Shown piece after piece: positions 1 to 11,504 of a DNA stretch of 64,000 nt (position 1 is its first letter; each line of letters opens with the position of its first letter). This DNA comes from Phytophthora sp. 'mugwort'. Taxonomy: Eukaryota; Oomycota; Peronosporomycetes; Peronosporales; Peronosporaceae. Both the position numbers and the translations under genes were made by a program. The notes below the pieces were generated by a model, which had not been told where the DNA came from, searched no databases, and worked only from the letters and a program-made list of their open reading frames with translations. Location: NCBI GenBank assembly GCA_033558025.1, contig JAUCEF010000009.1, positions 3,348,001 through 3,412,000 of the forward strand, given 5' to 3'.

Positions 1-3000
1 CCCTTCTGGCATTCTCCCCTCTTGTACTACCTTTTCCCCGCTCGGGTAGCTGTCAAAACGGAGTTGATCTACAATCGCGTTTGTGAGTCGTGTGACGCTT
101 GGGCCGTCACCTTGCACTACAGGTCGAAAGACTTGAAAAACAAGTGCCTGAAGCGGGAGATCGACAATGTGACGTACCGTCTCGCGTCGGATCTGAGCTG
201 GTAGAGTGCTAAAGATCTCGTGGTACACGACACCGCGATGCAAAGACCAAAGATTGGAAAGAAAGACGTGCACGCGAGTGTTTAATGGCGCACTCACCTT
301 CCAACGAGCCATTGTATGCTCCACTGCGATGTGATTCTTTCGATATTTTACTTCGTTGTCGATAGAGGAAATGAAAAGACTCGCGATTTCGCCAATCATG
401 AATGCCATGACCATTAACCCAATGAAACACACTACGAGTGCAAAAATAAACCCATTTCCCTTAGGCATAAATGTTCGACCTTTTTTGAGAAATGCAGTAA
501 CTGCGAAGAATAATCCACGCAATAAGCGAAGATTCATGACTGAGAGGGGTGATGTAGTGTCAATTTTCAGCTCAGTAGACGGAAACCACGAGTTCCATTC
601 AGCGCTGTAGCCTTCTTGATCCGCGAAGACTAAGTAGGCACATGCACCCCAGTAAATGACCAGCACGTAGAGCAGCGAGATCGTTTCAAGTCGAGCCCAC
701 TCGTACGACACATTTTGCCGATGTATTTCGTGCATATAGTGCGTTATATTCAACACTTTGACGCATCGGTTGACGCTAAGCCACGCGACTTCCGACGGTG
801 GAGACACAAAGAAAAACAGATATTGCACTGGGAAAGCCGCAACGAGGTCGACTAGCAGTCGATTTTGACGGTACGTCTCTCGAAGATTAACTTCGTACAG
901 CTCCAATGCGACTTGCGTCTCTTTTAGCTGCAAATTGATCCAAATATCGGCCACAAACACAACAAAACAGCAGATTTCAAGCAAATTTGCGCCTAACGAC
1001 AGCCCGTCCCACGTTTGACACGCCTCGAACGCAACACACGACGGCAGCATGAAGGCAACGTAGAATGTGCTGACAGTAACGACACATAGCCACGTTATGT
1101 GAGTGGGGCTTTGAGCTTCGATAAGACTTTTTAGTAATGTACTAAGCCAACCAAGTGAGATACTCCAAATTCCAAGCTGTAGTTGGACAGATCCACTCGT
1201 TTGTAGTGCTGATCGTGAGCTGCTGGAGCTACGGAGAAGCTGTCGATCCGAATTGCTTTGCTGCCTTTGCTCTTTTTGCTGGATCTTGAAGGTTTGAAGG
1301 ACGTGTTTCTTCCATTGCGGAAAGAGGTCGAACACCATTTCCAACGATTTTCTGGATAAAGTGTACAGAATACAAGAAGATTTGCTACAGACTGACGAAG
1401 CTCGCGGTGCGTCAGCGAATAATGCATTCTCACCAAAGAAATCCCCCGCAGAGATCTCGCTGAACTTCCGCAAAGATTTCAACCGGTCCTCGACCAAGTT
1501 GGTAGTGGCATTTTTTCGTTTTGGAGCGAATACGGTGAGAATCCCAGTGAAAACAAAGAACATATCTGAGCCAGTGTCACCCTGTTTGTACACATACTCG
1601 TCTTTCAGCACGAGTAATTGTTGAAATCGCGCTACCAACATCCGAGTGATTGCTGCGTCCATATTCTTCAAAAAAGGCACCTTTACGATCATAGGGTGCA
1701 GAGTTAGTAGTCGAATATCCGTCATCAGGGACGGAGGCAGACAGCGCTCGAGCTCTTGTTCCTGTGTGATGGAATGGAATCTTTTGAAAAATAGCAACGT
1801 CTTAATTTTGTTTTGGAGATCAATCGGCAGCTTAAAGTGGACGAGCAAACGTCGGATGGACCCCAGTTTGAGGTTAAACTCGCGGTGCTCAGCGTTCTCG
1901 AGTTCAATTATGTCCGAAAAGTTCCCGATCACGTACGCGAACAAGAAGAAACCAATAACTAACGTGATAATTGTCAGAAGACACTCGGACGCCGTCTGTG
2001 GCAATTCTCCCGTATTTGAAGCCGACATGACTCCAAAGGCCCAAAAGTTGGCAGCGAAATATTGATGGAGTAACGGGGCGTCTTCGATGGATTTCGGTAG
2101 CGTCCACGAGTTCGCCCCAAAGCTCGTGGCGGACGTCGTTCCCATCACTAAAGTGTGGACACCAGAGGCATGCGACGCGAAATCAAAGTATACGCAGCCT
2201 AGGATGTGAGTAGCAAGAAACGTATAGTACACGAGCTTTAGCATCCGGAGTTCACTCGTGAATTTGACGTATCGCTGCTCCAAGGCTCGAAATTGGTTGG
2301 GCACTTTGAAAAGTCGAACTACTTTGTTGAGATTATAAAGTTCCCGCCGGTTACTTGATGGGAGCCAATTGAGCATAAATAATGGCAATAATGCAATAAG
2401 ATCCACAACGAAAAACCAGGAATTAAGATACCGTTTTCGGATGCATTTTAAGTCCATGATTTTGTTGCCATATTCGCGGTATCCAAGACATAAACGAATG
2501 TAAAGATCCAGTACAAATGAGGCTTCTAGCGCAATTGTGACCCCGTCCGTCGTGACTGAGTTTTCGGCGACGACACCAAAGCAAATGTTGACTAAGACGT
2601 GAATCCACTGGACAGTCATCGCGATGGATAACCACGTTTCCCACGCGACGACGTATCTCGAATCAGGGTCAATTGCCAGCTCAGGCTTGACCAAGATTAC
2701 CCAATTCCGGTGCGTCTTGGCAAACTTTTCCATTTCCTGAATGTGAAACGCCGATTTGGCGAGTTTCGTCCGGGACAAACGCGTCTGGAGCTCAATTAAC
2801 TCCAAAGCAAGCGCTGGGAAAACTGCGTACAAGTTGTGAAGCGCGTCTCGTGACAAAAAGAGGACGACGCACCCACTTTGAGCACGAGCATTCTCAGTAT
2901 ACCCTGTTTGTGTCGTGTCCATATTGAGAACTTGAGTTCCAAAGTACCCTCCTTTCGTTACCTTCGACTGACCCGCATTCGTATCAAGTGACACTTGCCC

Positions 3001-5956
3001 TTCCAGTAGAAAGAAAAGACCATGCGCGTTGTCACCTTGACGATACATGAATTCGCCTTGTCCAAATAACATTTGTACCGAATTATCGATAAAACCAGAT
3101 TCTAGTTGCGTTAAAACTGGACGAACTCCTGTCAACAGAGCCAGAGTCTGCAGTGCCGGCATGTACATACTTTTCAAAACATCTTGCTTAAATGACACTG
3201 GAAGTTCATGTAACAGCTCGTCAATTGACGTGCCGCGATGGGAAGCCCACCAAAAGTCGAGGAAGACGTTGACTCGGTGATGAAGTGGAAATGGTGCATT
3301 TTGATGTCTCAAAAAGCCTTGAATTCGAGAACGAACGGCGAAAAACTCCTTCTCTTCATGAGCCGAGGCGGTAAATCTCTTCTGCACATTGTCCACGACA
3401 ATAGCAGTGATGAAAAAGCCACTAAACATGAACAGCAGCGCCACAATGTGCTCCGTATCGCTGCCAGGTTCGACTCCTTTGCCCAATCCAGTCAATTTAT
3501 GGGTCGCAAAGTAAAATGATCTCAAATATTGCATTGTCGAGATATTTGCCAGTTTGGGGTCTCCAAGTTTGTACATGATGCCGCCGTGGCCTAGAAAATG
3601 GGTCTCATTCACTCGGTGAAGCTCCACATCGTGATGCAATAACCATCCTTCTTCTTCTTCGCCAAAACCTTCGAGGTATGTGACGCTATAATACAAACAT
3701 GTTCCAATGTGAATCAAAAGAAACAATAAGATGGCAAAAAGCACAAGACGATGGAGGCTACGAAGTGGGTAGATCGTGTCGACTTGATGCAAATGGCCAC
3801 TTACTCGCCACAGCCTGAAATTATACATAAAATTAAAAAATATATAGTCAAGATACGATTACCCAACAACTCGTTTAATGACCAAAAGTCTACCTTAGTA
3901 ATCGTGGCGTTCGCGCGAAGCACTGTAAACTCGGAGCAGCTACTACCTCATACGGTAGTACACACAGTAGATCGACCAGAAATGCACCGCTTAAGTATCG
4001 TCGCGCTGTTTTCGAGGTATCTCGAATAATTTCGGAGGCTTCCATGAAAGCCAAATTAAAGTTAATATAAATGTCGATCCACAGAATTCCATCAGTGATC
4101 CCAGTCAACACGTAGATGAACCAGTTAACGTCACTGAAAGCGGGAAAACTGAGCTGCAGTGGGATCCAAACCCAGTTGAAAATCAATACAACCTGCAAGC
4201 AGAGAAGCCACACAAGGCGATACCAACTACTGCAGTCTAAACATTTTTTGAGTAGTAGAAACGACCACCACGATTTGGGCGTCGTCCCACGAGGAGCGAT
4301 GAATTCATCGTACACATCCTTCATGGCGTCCGACACTCGTTGTTTCTTTATACTACTTGAAACATGCTGAACTAGTCGTGATGGATGTCGTCTAGTGGTG
4401 CAACTTGTCTGGTGGATCTCCTCGACACGAGTAGCTTCAGGATCTCGTGCAACATTAAGGCTTGTCTCCCTACATGGAGCTGATGTCGTACTTGACCACG
4501 CTTGTGGGTGCCCTGATGACGGTCGAGCAGCTCTAACCGCAAATTTGTGCTGTGTTTTCTCTAGAATCTCAGCGACGACTTTTTTAATGTCGTATGCGGC
4601 TGTCTTATCGTTCTCGAGCACGAGTTCTGTGTGGAACCGTGAGAGTTTATACAGCACACAGTATGTATTCGTAATGACCGTCGCTGACCGAGGCAAGTCG
4701 GAGAATAGCGAGAGTTCACCAACAAAGTCATTTTTGCGAAGTTGACGGATTTTCGTCGTCCGTCCGTGGATATCGAGGACTCCAGCGTGGATAATATACA
4801 TGGCATCCCCCGGGTCTCCGATACTAAACAATGTACAATTCGCTGGCAAGGAGTGTCGCTCTAATAACGAGGTTAAAATCTCGATAAACTCGGATCGACA
4901 TCGAGAAAAGACTGGAATTTTTGCCACCACGTCTTTAAGAAGTTCCACTTGGACGTCCTTACCAATTGAAGGACACAAGAGTCTCGTCACTTCTCGATCG
5001 ATTGTGTCCGTGTCAGCGTAATAGTGTCGTAAATACTCAATAAATGGACTACGGACGTGGTCAGGGACGCGATGGAAGGTCAAAATGTGGTCAAACTGTG
5101 TGATTCTCGCTTCTGCCACTTCCGAGTTGGTCGCTTCGCACTTGGAAATGAGGAAAAAGGTCGCACAGAGATACGTGAAGACCAAGAAACCCGAGACAGC
5201 GACGGCAATCGTGAAAGTAAACTCATTCAGAGTATGAGGAAGTTCTCCCTCAAAGAGACCAGTGAGTAACCCAAAGGCCCAGAACATTGACATGAGGTAT
5301 TGTGTCTGACTTGTAGTTGGGTGATCGGGACGCGACGGAAGCCAGTGGTCGTTGTGCTGCTCGTCATAGCCGAAGGAAAAGCGAATACACGCAATGTAAT
5401 GTGCCAATAAGACGACGCCCATCAGAAATTTCGAGAGTTTTAACAGTTCAAAGTGACGGACGTATACATCGTCCAGATTGGAGAGAAATCTCGGAATTCG
5501 ATACACACGAAGAATTTTGGGAACTTGTAAAACCATCATAGAGACTGATAAACGCACTGGGAATGTACCAAGCGGGACGATCGCGAGCACGTCGGCGATA
5601 AACTCTGGAGACTTGAGATACCTCGTTCGAGATTGCTGACTGTCGTACACGACGTTGCCGTCTTTGTAAAAACCCGTGGTGAGTTTTACGTAGAAATCGA
5701 CAAGAAATAGTACTTCACATGCGTAAAACATAATTACTATAGCGTTCTCCCGAGGTAGAATCTCAGACTGGAACGTTAGTACGAACGGGATCGCTGCGAA
5801 CTCGTAGAGTAACGCAGCTAGTAACACTTGATGCCAGACTTTAAGGCTGGCAGCCTGGGGATCACGCGCGAGCTTGAAAGGTTTCTTGACGACTTGGTCG
5901 AGGACCCCGGTGACGTTGCTAAGGGACCGCATAGGAGCTACAGTCAGTTGCTTCAT
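1..5956 (-). CDS. Tandem four-unit cyclic nucleotide-gated-type ion channel (5' part of gene, runs off left edge)
   Basis: Predicted plasma-membrane cation channel in which at least four voltage-gated-like six-helix units, each with a C-linker and cyclic-nucleotide-binding domain (cNBD), are fused in one chain. Exon 1 is 3894..5956; an intron lies at 3815..3893 (GT-AG); exon 2 stays open from 3814 to the window edge, giving about 1959 residues. Unit 1 has S1 near residue 44, pore near 232 (FWAFGLLTGLFEGELP) and cNBD near 345-455 with an intact phosphate cassette (FVGELSLFSDLPRSAT). Unit 2 begins near 567, unit 3 near 1079 and unit 4 near 1586; pores are near 796, 1284 and 1796. None of the four pores has GYG or GFG. 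Unit 2's cassette is degenerate (FGTQV), unit 3's is good (FFGEN...PRASS), and unit 4's is cut off. The intron joins R-L-L-R to L-W-R-V in the unit 2 S4 region, which supports the splice. A fused-tetramer CNG architecture is known in animal CNGK channels. Ion selectivity and ligand are unknown. Confidence 0.85.
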
Positions 5957-8563
5957 GCTCTTAGATGTTTAAGCTCGTGATGAGGTCGGGTCCAGCGCGC
6001 CAATGTATATTCTATCTATTGCGAAGTGGGGACTCCAGATTTGGTCATCGCTACGCCTAAGATAGCCTGGTTGGTTTCGTTTCCACGTTGAGGCAGACGA
6101 CCTGGCTAGTTAAACCTGTCGAGATGTTTCGAGTACGGCCCACTATTTCTCCATACAGGAACATTTTTCATCCTGCCACGATCACTATCCATAATCACTG
6201 ATTTTCGACTCGTTTACCTAAAAATCAATGAAATGTATTTGGTGAAAACCTCTTCATTGGTGGGAAAACGCAACGAAAGTATCTGAGACGTTGTAGAAGT
6301 TTGTCTCGTGGGTTTCTGGTGCTGGTCATTCGCTCTCGCCCCATGATGAGTGGGAATAAGAATCTGGCGTGGTCGCGGTTACACGGCTTCGGTTGATACA
6401 CTGAATGAGTATGGTTTGTATTTTTACTAGCTCTGCGTCTTCGTTGGGTCTGCTCTTCGCTACTATCTCTGCAGCATGAACTGTTTTGTGTCATAGGCGT
6501 CGAATATTCTGAGAGTTTGGTTAAAGTGATTTAAGCGACGTCACGAGTTTTGTTGATCTGAAGGTTATGGTTTAGAGCTGAAGCTTGAGGCGGTTGTGTG
6601 TTTTGTGTTCCGGGTGATACTCTCGCAGACAAGACTTATTTCCTGCACTCCCAAATATCGTCAGCAAAAAATATATACTGGGAATTGGATTTAGGTTTTT
6701 GGGAACTCACCAGCAAGCGTTTGGACTCTTCAAAATCTCTTCTCAATCGACAGACGTGAATGGTAGAGTGGCTTGTGAGCAAACATGAGTCTGATCAGCG
6801 GATACACTGGAGGCGGGTGGCTGGTGATGGTAGTGTATCACAAAGTCGACAACAATCCATGGCCAGAGCATATCGGTATAAGCTTATTAGTGGTCGTTCG
6901 AGCAAGTCCTGGACCTTCTCACTGCACAACAGAGCCAAATCCTTACTGAATGACGACGTCACTACAACGAGCACCACACGCGTAAACAACTTTAGTCGCT
7001 ATCGCCATATTCACGACTCTCAGGCAACAATTTTCGCCATTTCCAAGTGGGGTGGAGGTCCCGATCAACCAGCTCAAACATTTCGTCTCGTTACATCGAT
7101 TTGTAGAGCTCAAACGATCGAGTATCTGCCGGTCTGTATGAGTGGACTTGCTTTTCTACTAGAACGACCTCGAAACGAGAATGTTTAACCCGTTCCAGTG
7201 GCTCTACAGCGCTACTACAGCAGACTATCAGCTATCGACGCAACATAAAATCTGGTGATACTTTTTACGACTCAAGTGTTTGGATCACCATTGAAACGTT
7301 CGTTTGAAGTGGCTCGTGCTCTTCAAGTGAGTCTTTGCCTATTCGTGGATAATAGTTCCCGGTTCAAATCGTTTTCCGCTGTGGCAGCGTCTCCTGGACC
7401 CTTGTCATGCTGCTTGCCTCCCTCCACCTGAACATTGAGACCTATCTAAGATGAACAACTGGAGCGCCACGGCGGAGTTGCACATCTTCAAACTATTCTA
7501 TACTAAACATTTATTCTTTCACGTGTTCGAAAACACATCTAGTTGAACTTCGCGTCCAAAGTGACTGTACCAATGTGCACGAGTACAAGGTGACTGACTG
7601 TACCAATATATTCACGAGCACTGAGCCGAGAGTCCCCCAAAACGGCAGCGCAGTGACAAGTATTTAGGAGAACAAAGTGATGAGACTTGAGCACATTCCG
7701 GTCTCATGCTGTTTCAAACTGACGTGATTTAGGAGCGGATCGTTGTATCATTTCATTTTATCCATTTCATTTTATCCATTTCTGAAAAGACTTCCACTGC
7801 AGTTCGTGGCGGCGATTGCTTCAAATTTTCTTAACGTCGTGAGCTACTTGTGAAATCGCCGCACCGCCACGCTCGAGATCACACGCTTCTGGTACATTTG
7901 CCTGCTTTATCTGCTCCTGAGTTTTTATTAGGCAGCATGGGCTTACTTTCCTTGGCTTCGGTACTGGATGGGATGGTTTCCTTCTTTGTGGTAGTGCAAG
8001 CAACGCCTTTCTTAATCATTCGAAGTGTGTGTGTGTGTGGGTGTGTGTCTGTGACCCTGCTCTGCTTGAGTTCCGACGCTCTGGTAAATAACATGGACCA
8101 TTGGATCAGGATTTGACGAATGTGTCTACGATCATTTTAAGGAGGAATATTCTTGTCGCCTTTCCAAGGCAGACATGGACGAACACTGGGTTCCTGCAAT
8201 GCTGGCGATAGTGGACGACTTGGCCAACTTGAACCACGCACGCAGCAAAAGAGGTGGCATCAATTGCCCTGGAAAAGAAGCCTTGACGCAATAGCCAAAG
8301 GCTAACGGCGGTTCAGGTCGAGGTAAATACCTCGAAGAGCCGACAACGTTAGCGCTGCTGGCCCATATGGTCATAATACGCCTTGTTCTTGTGCTTGTTT
8401 AGCAAGTGATCCAGCAGCGCCGAGTAGAAGCTGATGCACTCGAGTAATTCACAGGTAGAACTCAGCGCCATTCCCGACCTCCTACTGGCTGTAACAAACC
8501 ATTGCTTCAATACTTAAAGGATATAATACAATCGGCGTTAGAATGTCGTAACAGCAGATAGAA
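5957..8563. other. Intergenic region, no convincing gene
   Basis: This holds the upstream region of the channel gene and 2.6 kb without a recognisable protein. A plus-strand open frame at 6760..7188 (142 codons) has no familiar motif and is not called. Around 7756-7788 the motif ATTTCATTTTATCC is repeated twice in tandem, and at about 8026-8069 there is a GT-rich microsatellite. A plus-strand stretch at about 8112-8290 reads as a coding-like peptide ending in a stop and could be a relic. Confidence 0.5.
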
Positions 8564-9968
8564 CTATCCATACAGCGCAAACAGTGGCGCCGCAGCGTTA
8601 CTCTCCCATCGCAGCAATGCCATTGCTATCTGATACTTCCAGATCGAGGCATGCTTCGCACTCCGACTGTTGAGCAGATTGCCACCAAATGTGACGTCGC
8701 AGCCTCGCACTGGAGGCCTCTGGGGGCCTATAACTCTCTCTTGTCTTTCCTCTGTCCGTGGGTCCGTGATCATAAGCCAGTAGAACATCTCCATCCATTG
8801 AACGTTCGGGTCATCGTCATCCTCGACACACACTGCAGGGTTATGTGACCGGAAGCAGATAAGGTAACCGTTGGATAGCCGGATACGAAATAGCAGGAAA
8901 ACTGTGCGGAAGATCGGTGCAGAGCTTCCTTCCTGTAGATCTCTCCGGATTAAGAGCGTATTGTCGTTAATTTTCTGCAAAATCTCGAGCTTCTGCACGG
9001 ACGAGTAGATGCCGTGATAGAGTCCAAAGTCGCAGTACATCTCCCAGCTCTTATGCACGAGCTCCTCCGTCCCGATCGTGTCGATTCTCTTTGAGAAATT
9101 AAACTGTACGCGTCCGTCGGATGTGATGCGTTGATGCTGCGTCCAGCCCATCGTCTTCTCTTCTTCCCCCGTCTCAACTTCCTTCATCGTCTCGAAAAAA
9201 GACGTCGCCTGTCTGTGCGAGTCGATCATAATGTCTCGAGCTTCTGTCACCGTCAGCTCCTTAAAGTGGATCGTGCCGATAGACGTCCGTGTGCCGAGCT
9301 GTCTGGGGATCTGGAAGTCGTTCTGTAGACGCTGCAGTTGTTCACCTAGTGCATCGTAGACGAGGAACCGGTCTTTAAGCTCTGCGGTTTCCCGTTGGAG
9401 CCCACGCACCTCGAAGATGGAGTGCACGAACTTCTTGAACAGAACGTCCCGTACACTGCACTCGTCGAAGTGCATCCAGTCGTGTTGGCGTCTGTAGACT
9501 GTCAGTATGCGGTCCAGCTCCTTCTCCAGCTCGTCGTTCACCTGGCGCAGACTCTTGCGCTCGTTCTGCCGGTAGAACATTTAAACCATTTTATACAGGA
9601 TAAGTAAACTTATGTTGTAAGAAGCACAGTAATGATGCAGGATAGACCACCTTCTTCCGCACGCGCGACTGGCGCACCGTCTCGCAGTGCTTGAGCCGCT
9701 TGAACTCGGCCTTAGCCATGCGGTGCTTCGTGTCGGACGGCAGGTCGGGCGTCAACTGCACTAGGCGGCGCTCCACGTCGTCCAGCGTCATGCGCTGCTT
9801 GACCGGCGGCTTCTTGGGCCGCTGCACCAGCACGAGCGTCGCCTTGGAGGCTGGTGAAGCAGATGACGGGGCTATGGGGTTGTAGTGTGCAGCGGGTGGC
9901 GAGTTTTGCGGCGCCGGCGGCAGCACGATCGGCGGCAGACGGATCGGCATGGCTGGCGCGCGCAGCAA
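8564..9968 (-). CDS. bZIP transcription factor with non-canonical basic region (bZIP-1)
   Basis: Predicted nuclear DNA-binding regulator. CDS is join(8564..9565, 9651..9968) on the minus strand, 439 residues, with one 85-nt GT-AG intron that splits the bZIP domain in phase 0. The basic region reads FKRLKHCETVRQSRVRKK and splices directly onto NERKSLRQVNDELEKEL. The leucine positions then fall exactly 7 apart (L, L, I), with the first at the canonical distance from the Ser-Arg pair, which strongly supports the splice. The Asn expected eight residues before the invariant Arg is His, followed by Cys. The N-terminus is Pro/Ala-rich. The long C-terminal region contains WEMYCDFG, a KINDNTLLIRRD stretch and a hydrophobic FRTVFLLFRIRLSNGYLICF block shared with the second bZIP gene nearby; its function is unknown. 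Start could be the Met at 9968 or the second Met at 9950. The gene is divergent from the coiled-coil gene. Confidence 0.85.
9566..9650 (-). other. Intron in bZIP-1
   Basis: Donor GTGGTC follows AAGAAG and the acceptor is CGGCAG. Removal keeps phase 0 and restores exact heptad spacing of the zipper. Left in, a stop codon ends the basic-region frame. Confidence 0.8.
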
Positions 9969-10076
9969 GAAGGAAGAATTCGCTTATGCTGTGTTATTCT
10001 GTTCGATACATCGCAATTTCGTGTAGGATTTATGTACGAATGGTCGGACCGTTGAAGCGTTGAAGTTATAGTTAAC
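9969..10076. promoter_or_regulatory. Compact divergent intergenic region
   Basis: Only 108 bp separate the start of bZIP-1 (minus) from the start of the coiled-coil gene (plus), so both core promoters and 5' leaders must share or overlap here. No clear TATA box is visible. The call rests on gene arrangement, not on a recognised motif. Confidence 0.45.
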
Positions 10077-11327
10077 ATGTCTCCGCCGCCGGCGAGTCTC
10101 CCGATCGATGGCTCGATCTACGACAAGCAGCTGGCTTGGAAGCTGCACGGCCAGCGGAAGGTATTGGGTGATGACTCATAGTGTGAATCGGGTGGAGTAG
10201 CCTACTGATCTGGGGGCTGTGGTGCTGTAGCTGACGAGCAAGTCGCAGGAGCTCCGCGCGCAACAAGAAAACGAATGCACATTCTCGCCCAAGGTACTGC
10301 AGCCTTCAGTTGTTTGGGGTTTGTATGGGAGCGGATTGACTGAGTTGGCACCGGACAGACGAACTCGCGGGTGCGGGTGGCGGAGGAGACGACGGCTGAA
10401 GAGGAGGCGGAAGAGGATGCAGGACCTACAGGAGTCACCGCTGCAGAGACGGAGGCGGCGCTGCTGTACGTGACAGAGCAGCAGGAAATGTCGGTTCAGA
10501 TGCACCTGGCGCGACAGGAGAAAGCTCGGGAACAGGCACTAGAAGCTCAGCAGAAGTATGACTAGTTTGGTCCTGGGAGTAGGCGGACGCATGTGGTTTT
10601 AATGCCTGTTCTGTTGGGGACAGACTGAGCGGGACGCTGCAGACCAAGGACTACAATAAAGTCACAACGGTGGAGCCCTTTGCACTCAGTACGACGAACA
10701 GGGTGAGATGATGGCCGAAAGGCGTCGTTCTTGGTTTAGTGCTACTGACAAGAGAGGTTATATGCTGCAGAAACCACGGCAAAGCACGATCGAGTCGACG
10801 ACGCGAGTTTGTCCAGCAGATTTCCCCATGAGAGACGATGAACGACAGGTGACCAAAACAGGAGGCAAGCACAAGACCAAGACGCAGACCTCCACTGCTC
10901 GAGGGGTCAGTAAATCGCCGCGGTGCACGCATTCGTCTTGTGGTGCCACCACGACAAAGGAAGAAGAAGCATGGGAAAGGTGCGTTCTGGTAGTTAGTTG
11001 TCTGTTCCTTTGAAGCGAGCGAAACTAGTTGACAATGAGCTTTACAGTGAGCGAGCGACGCTGGTCTCCATCATCGATGCTCAGCGACGGGAACTGGCAC
11101 TGCGCGAGCAAGCGCAGCAAGAAGCTGTGCGCGTGGCCGATCGATTTGCTACGGCCACCCAGGCGTTCGAGGAACGGTTACTGGCTGTGGAACAGTCTGC
11201 GGCCAAGGAGCTAGATGAGGTCAAACGTCTTCTTGCCAGCCAAGCGGCCGCGACCGACCTCATTCTTACTTCACTTGGCATCACCCGGCGTCCAGGCTCT
11301 ACCAGCAGCAACGCGCGTTACGACTGA
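10077..11327 (+). CDS. Multi-exon coiled-coil protein, unknown function
   Basis: Predicted soluble coiled-coil protein of about 270-290 residues built from six short exons: 10077..10160, 10231..10293, 10359..10555, 10624..10702, 10771..10905 (or ending at 10848) and 11016..11327. All junctions are GT-AG and in phase. The protein has an ENECTFSPK motif near residue 45; similar CTFxPK motifs are common in coiled-coil and cilium-associated proteins of protists. An acidic stretch rich in Glu and Ala follows, then a C-terminal coiled coil beginning ERATLVSIIDAQRRELALRE. The exon 5 end is ambiguous because two donors (GTCAGT at 10906 and GTGACC at 10849) both keep frame. A basal-body or flagellar role would fit the motif but is only a guess. 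It is divergent from bZIP-1 and convergent with bZIP-2. Confidence 0.65.
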
Positions 11328-11504
11328 ATGTTGTTTTATTGCGTCGTGCGGGTGGGAGGCAATTTGATTATATAGCATAATACACATCAGCAACTTCTGG
11401 TCGCACAGCACTGCACTGCAATCACGCTGGCTCGACTACACACATCAACGTTGCGTCCTTCCTTGCCCTGTTGATCACTGGACGGGCTAAGTTAAATGGA
11501 AAAT

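Noticed and set aside
6760..7188. A 142-codon plus-strand open frame in the intergenic region
   Set aside because: No recognisable motif, no clear gene boundaries, composition like its surroundings.
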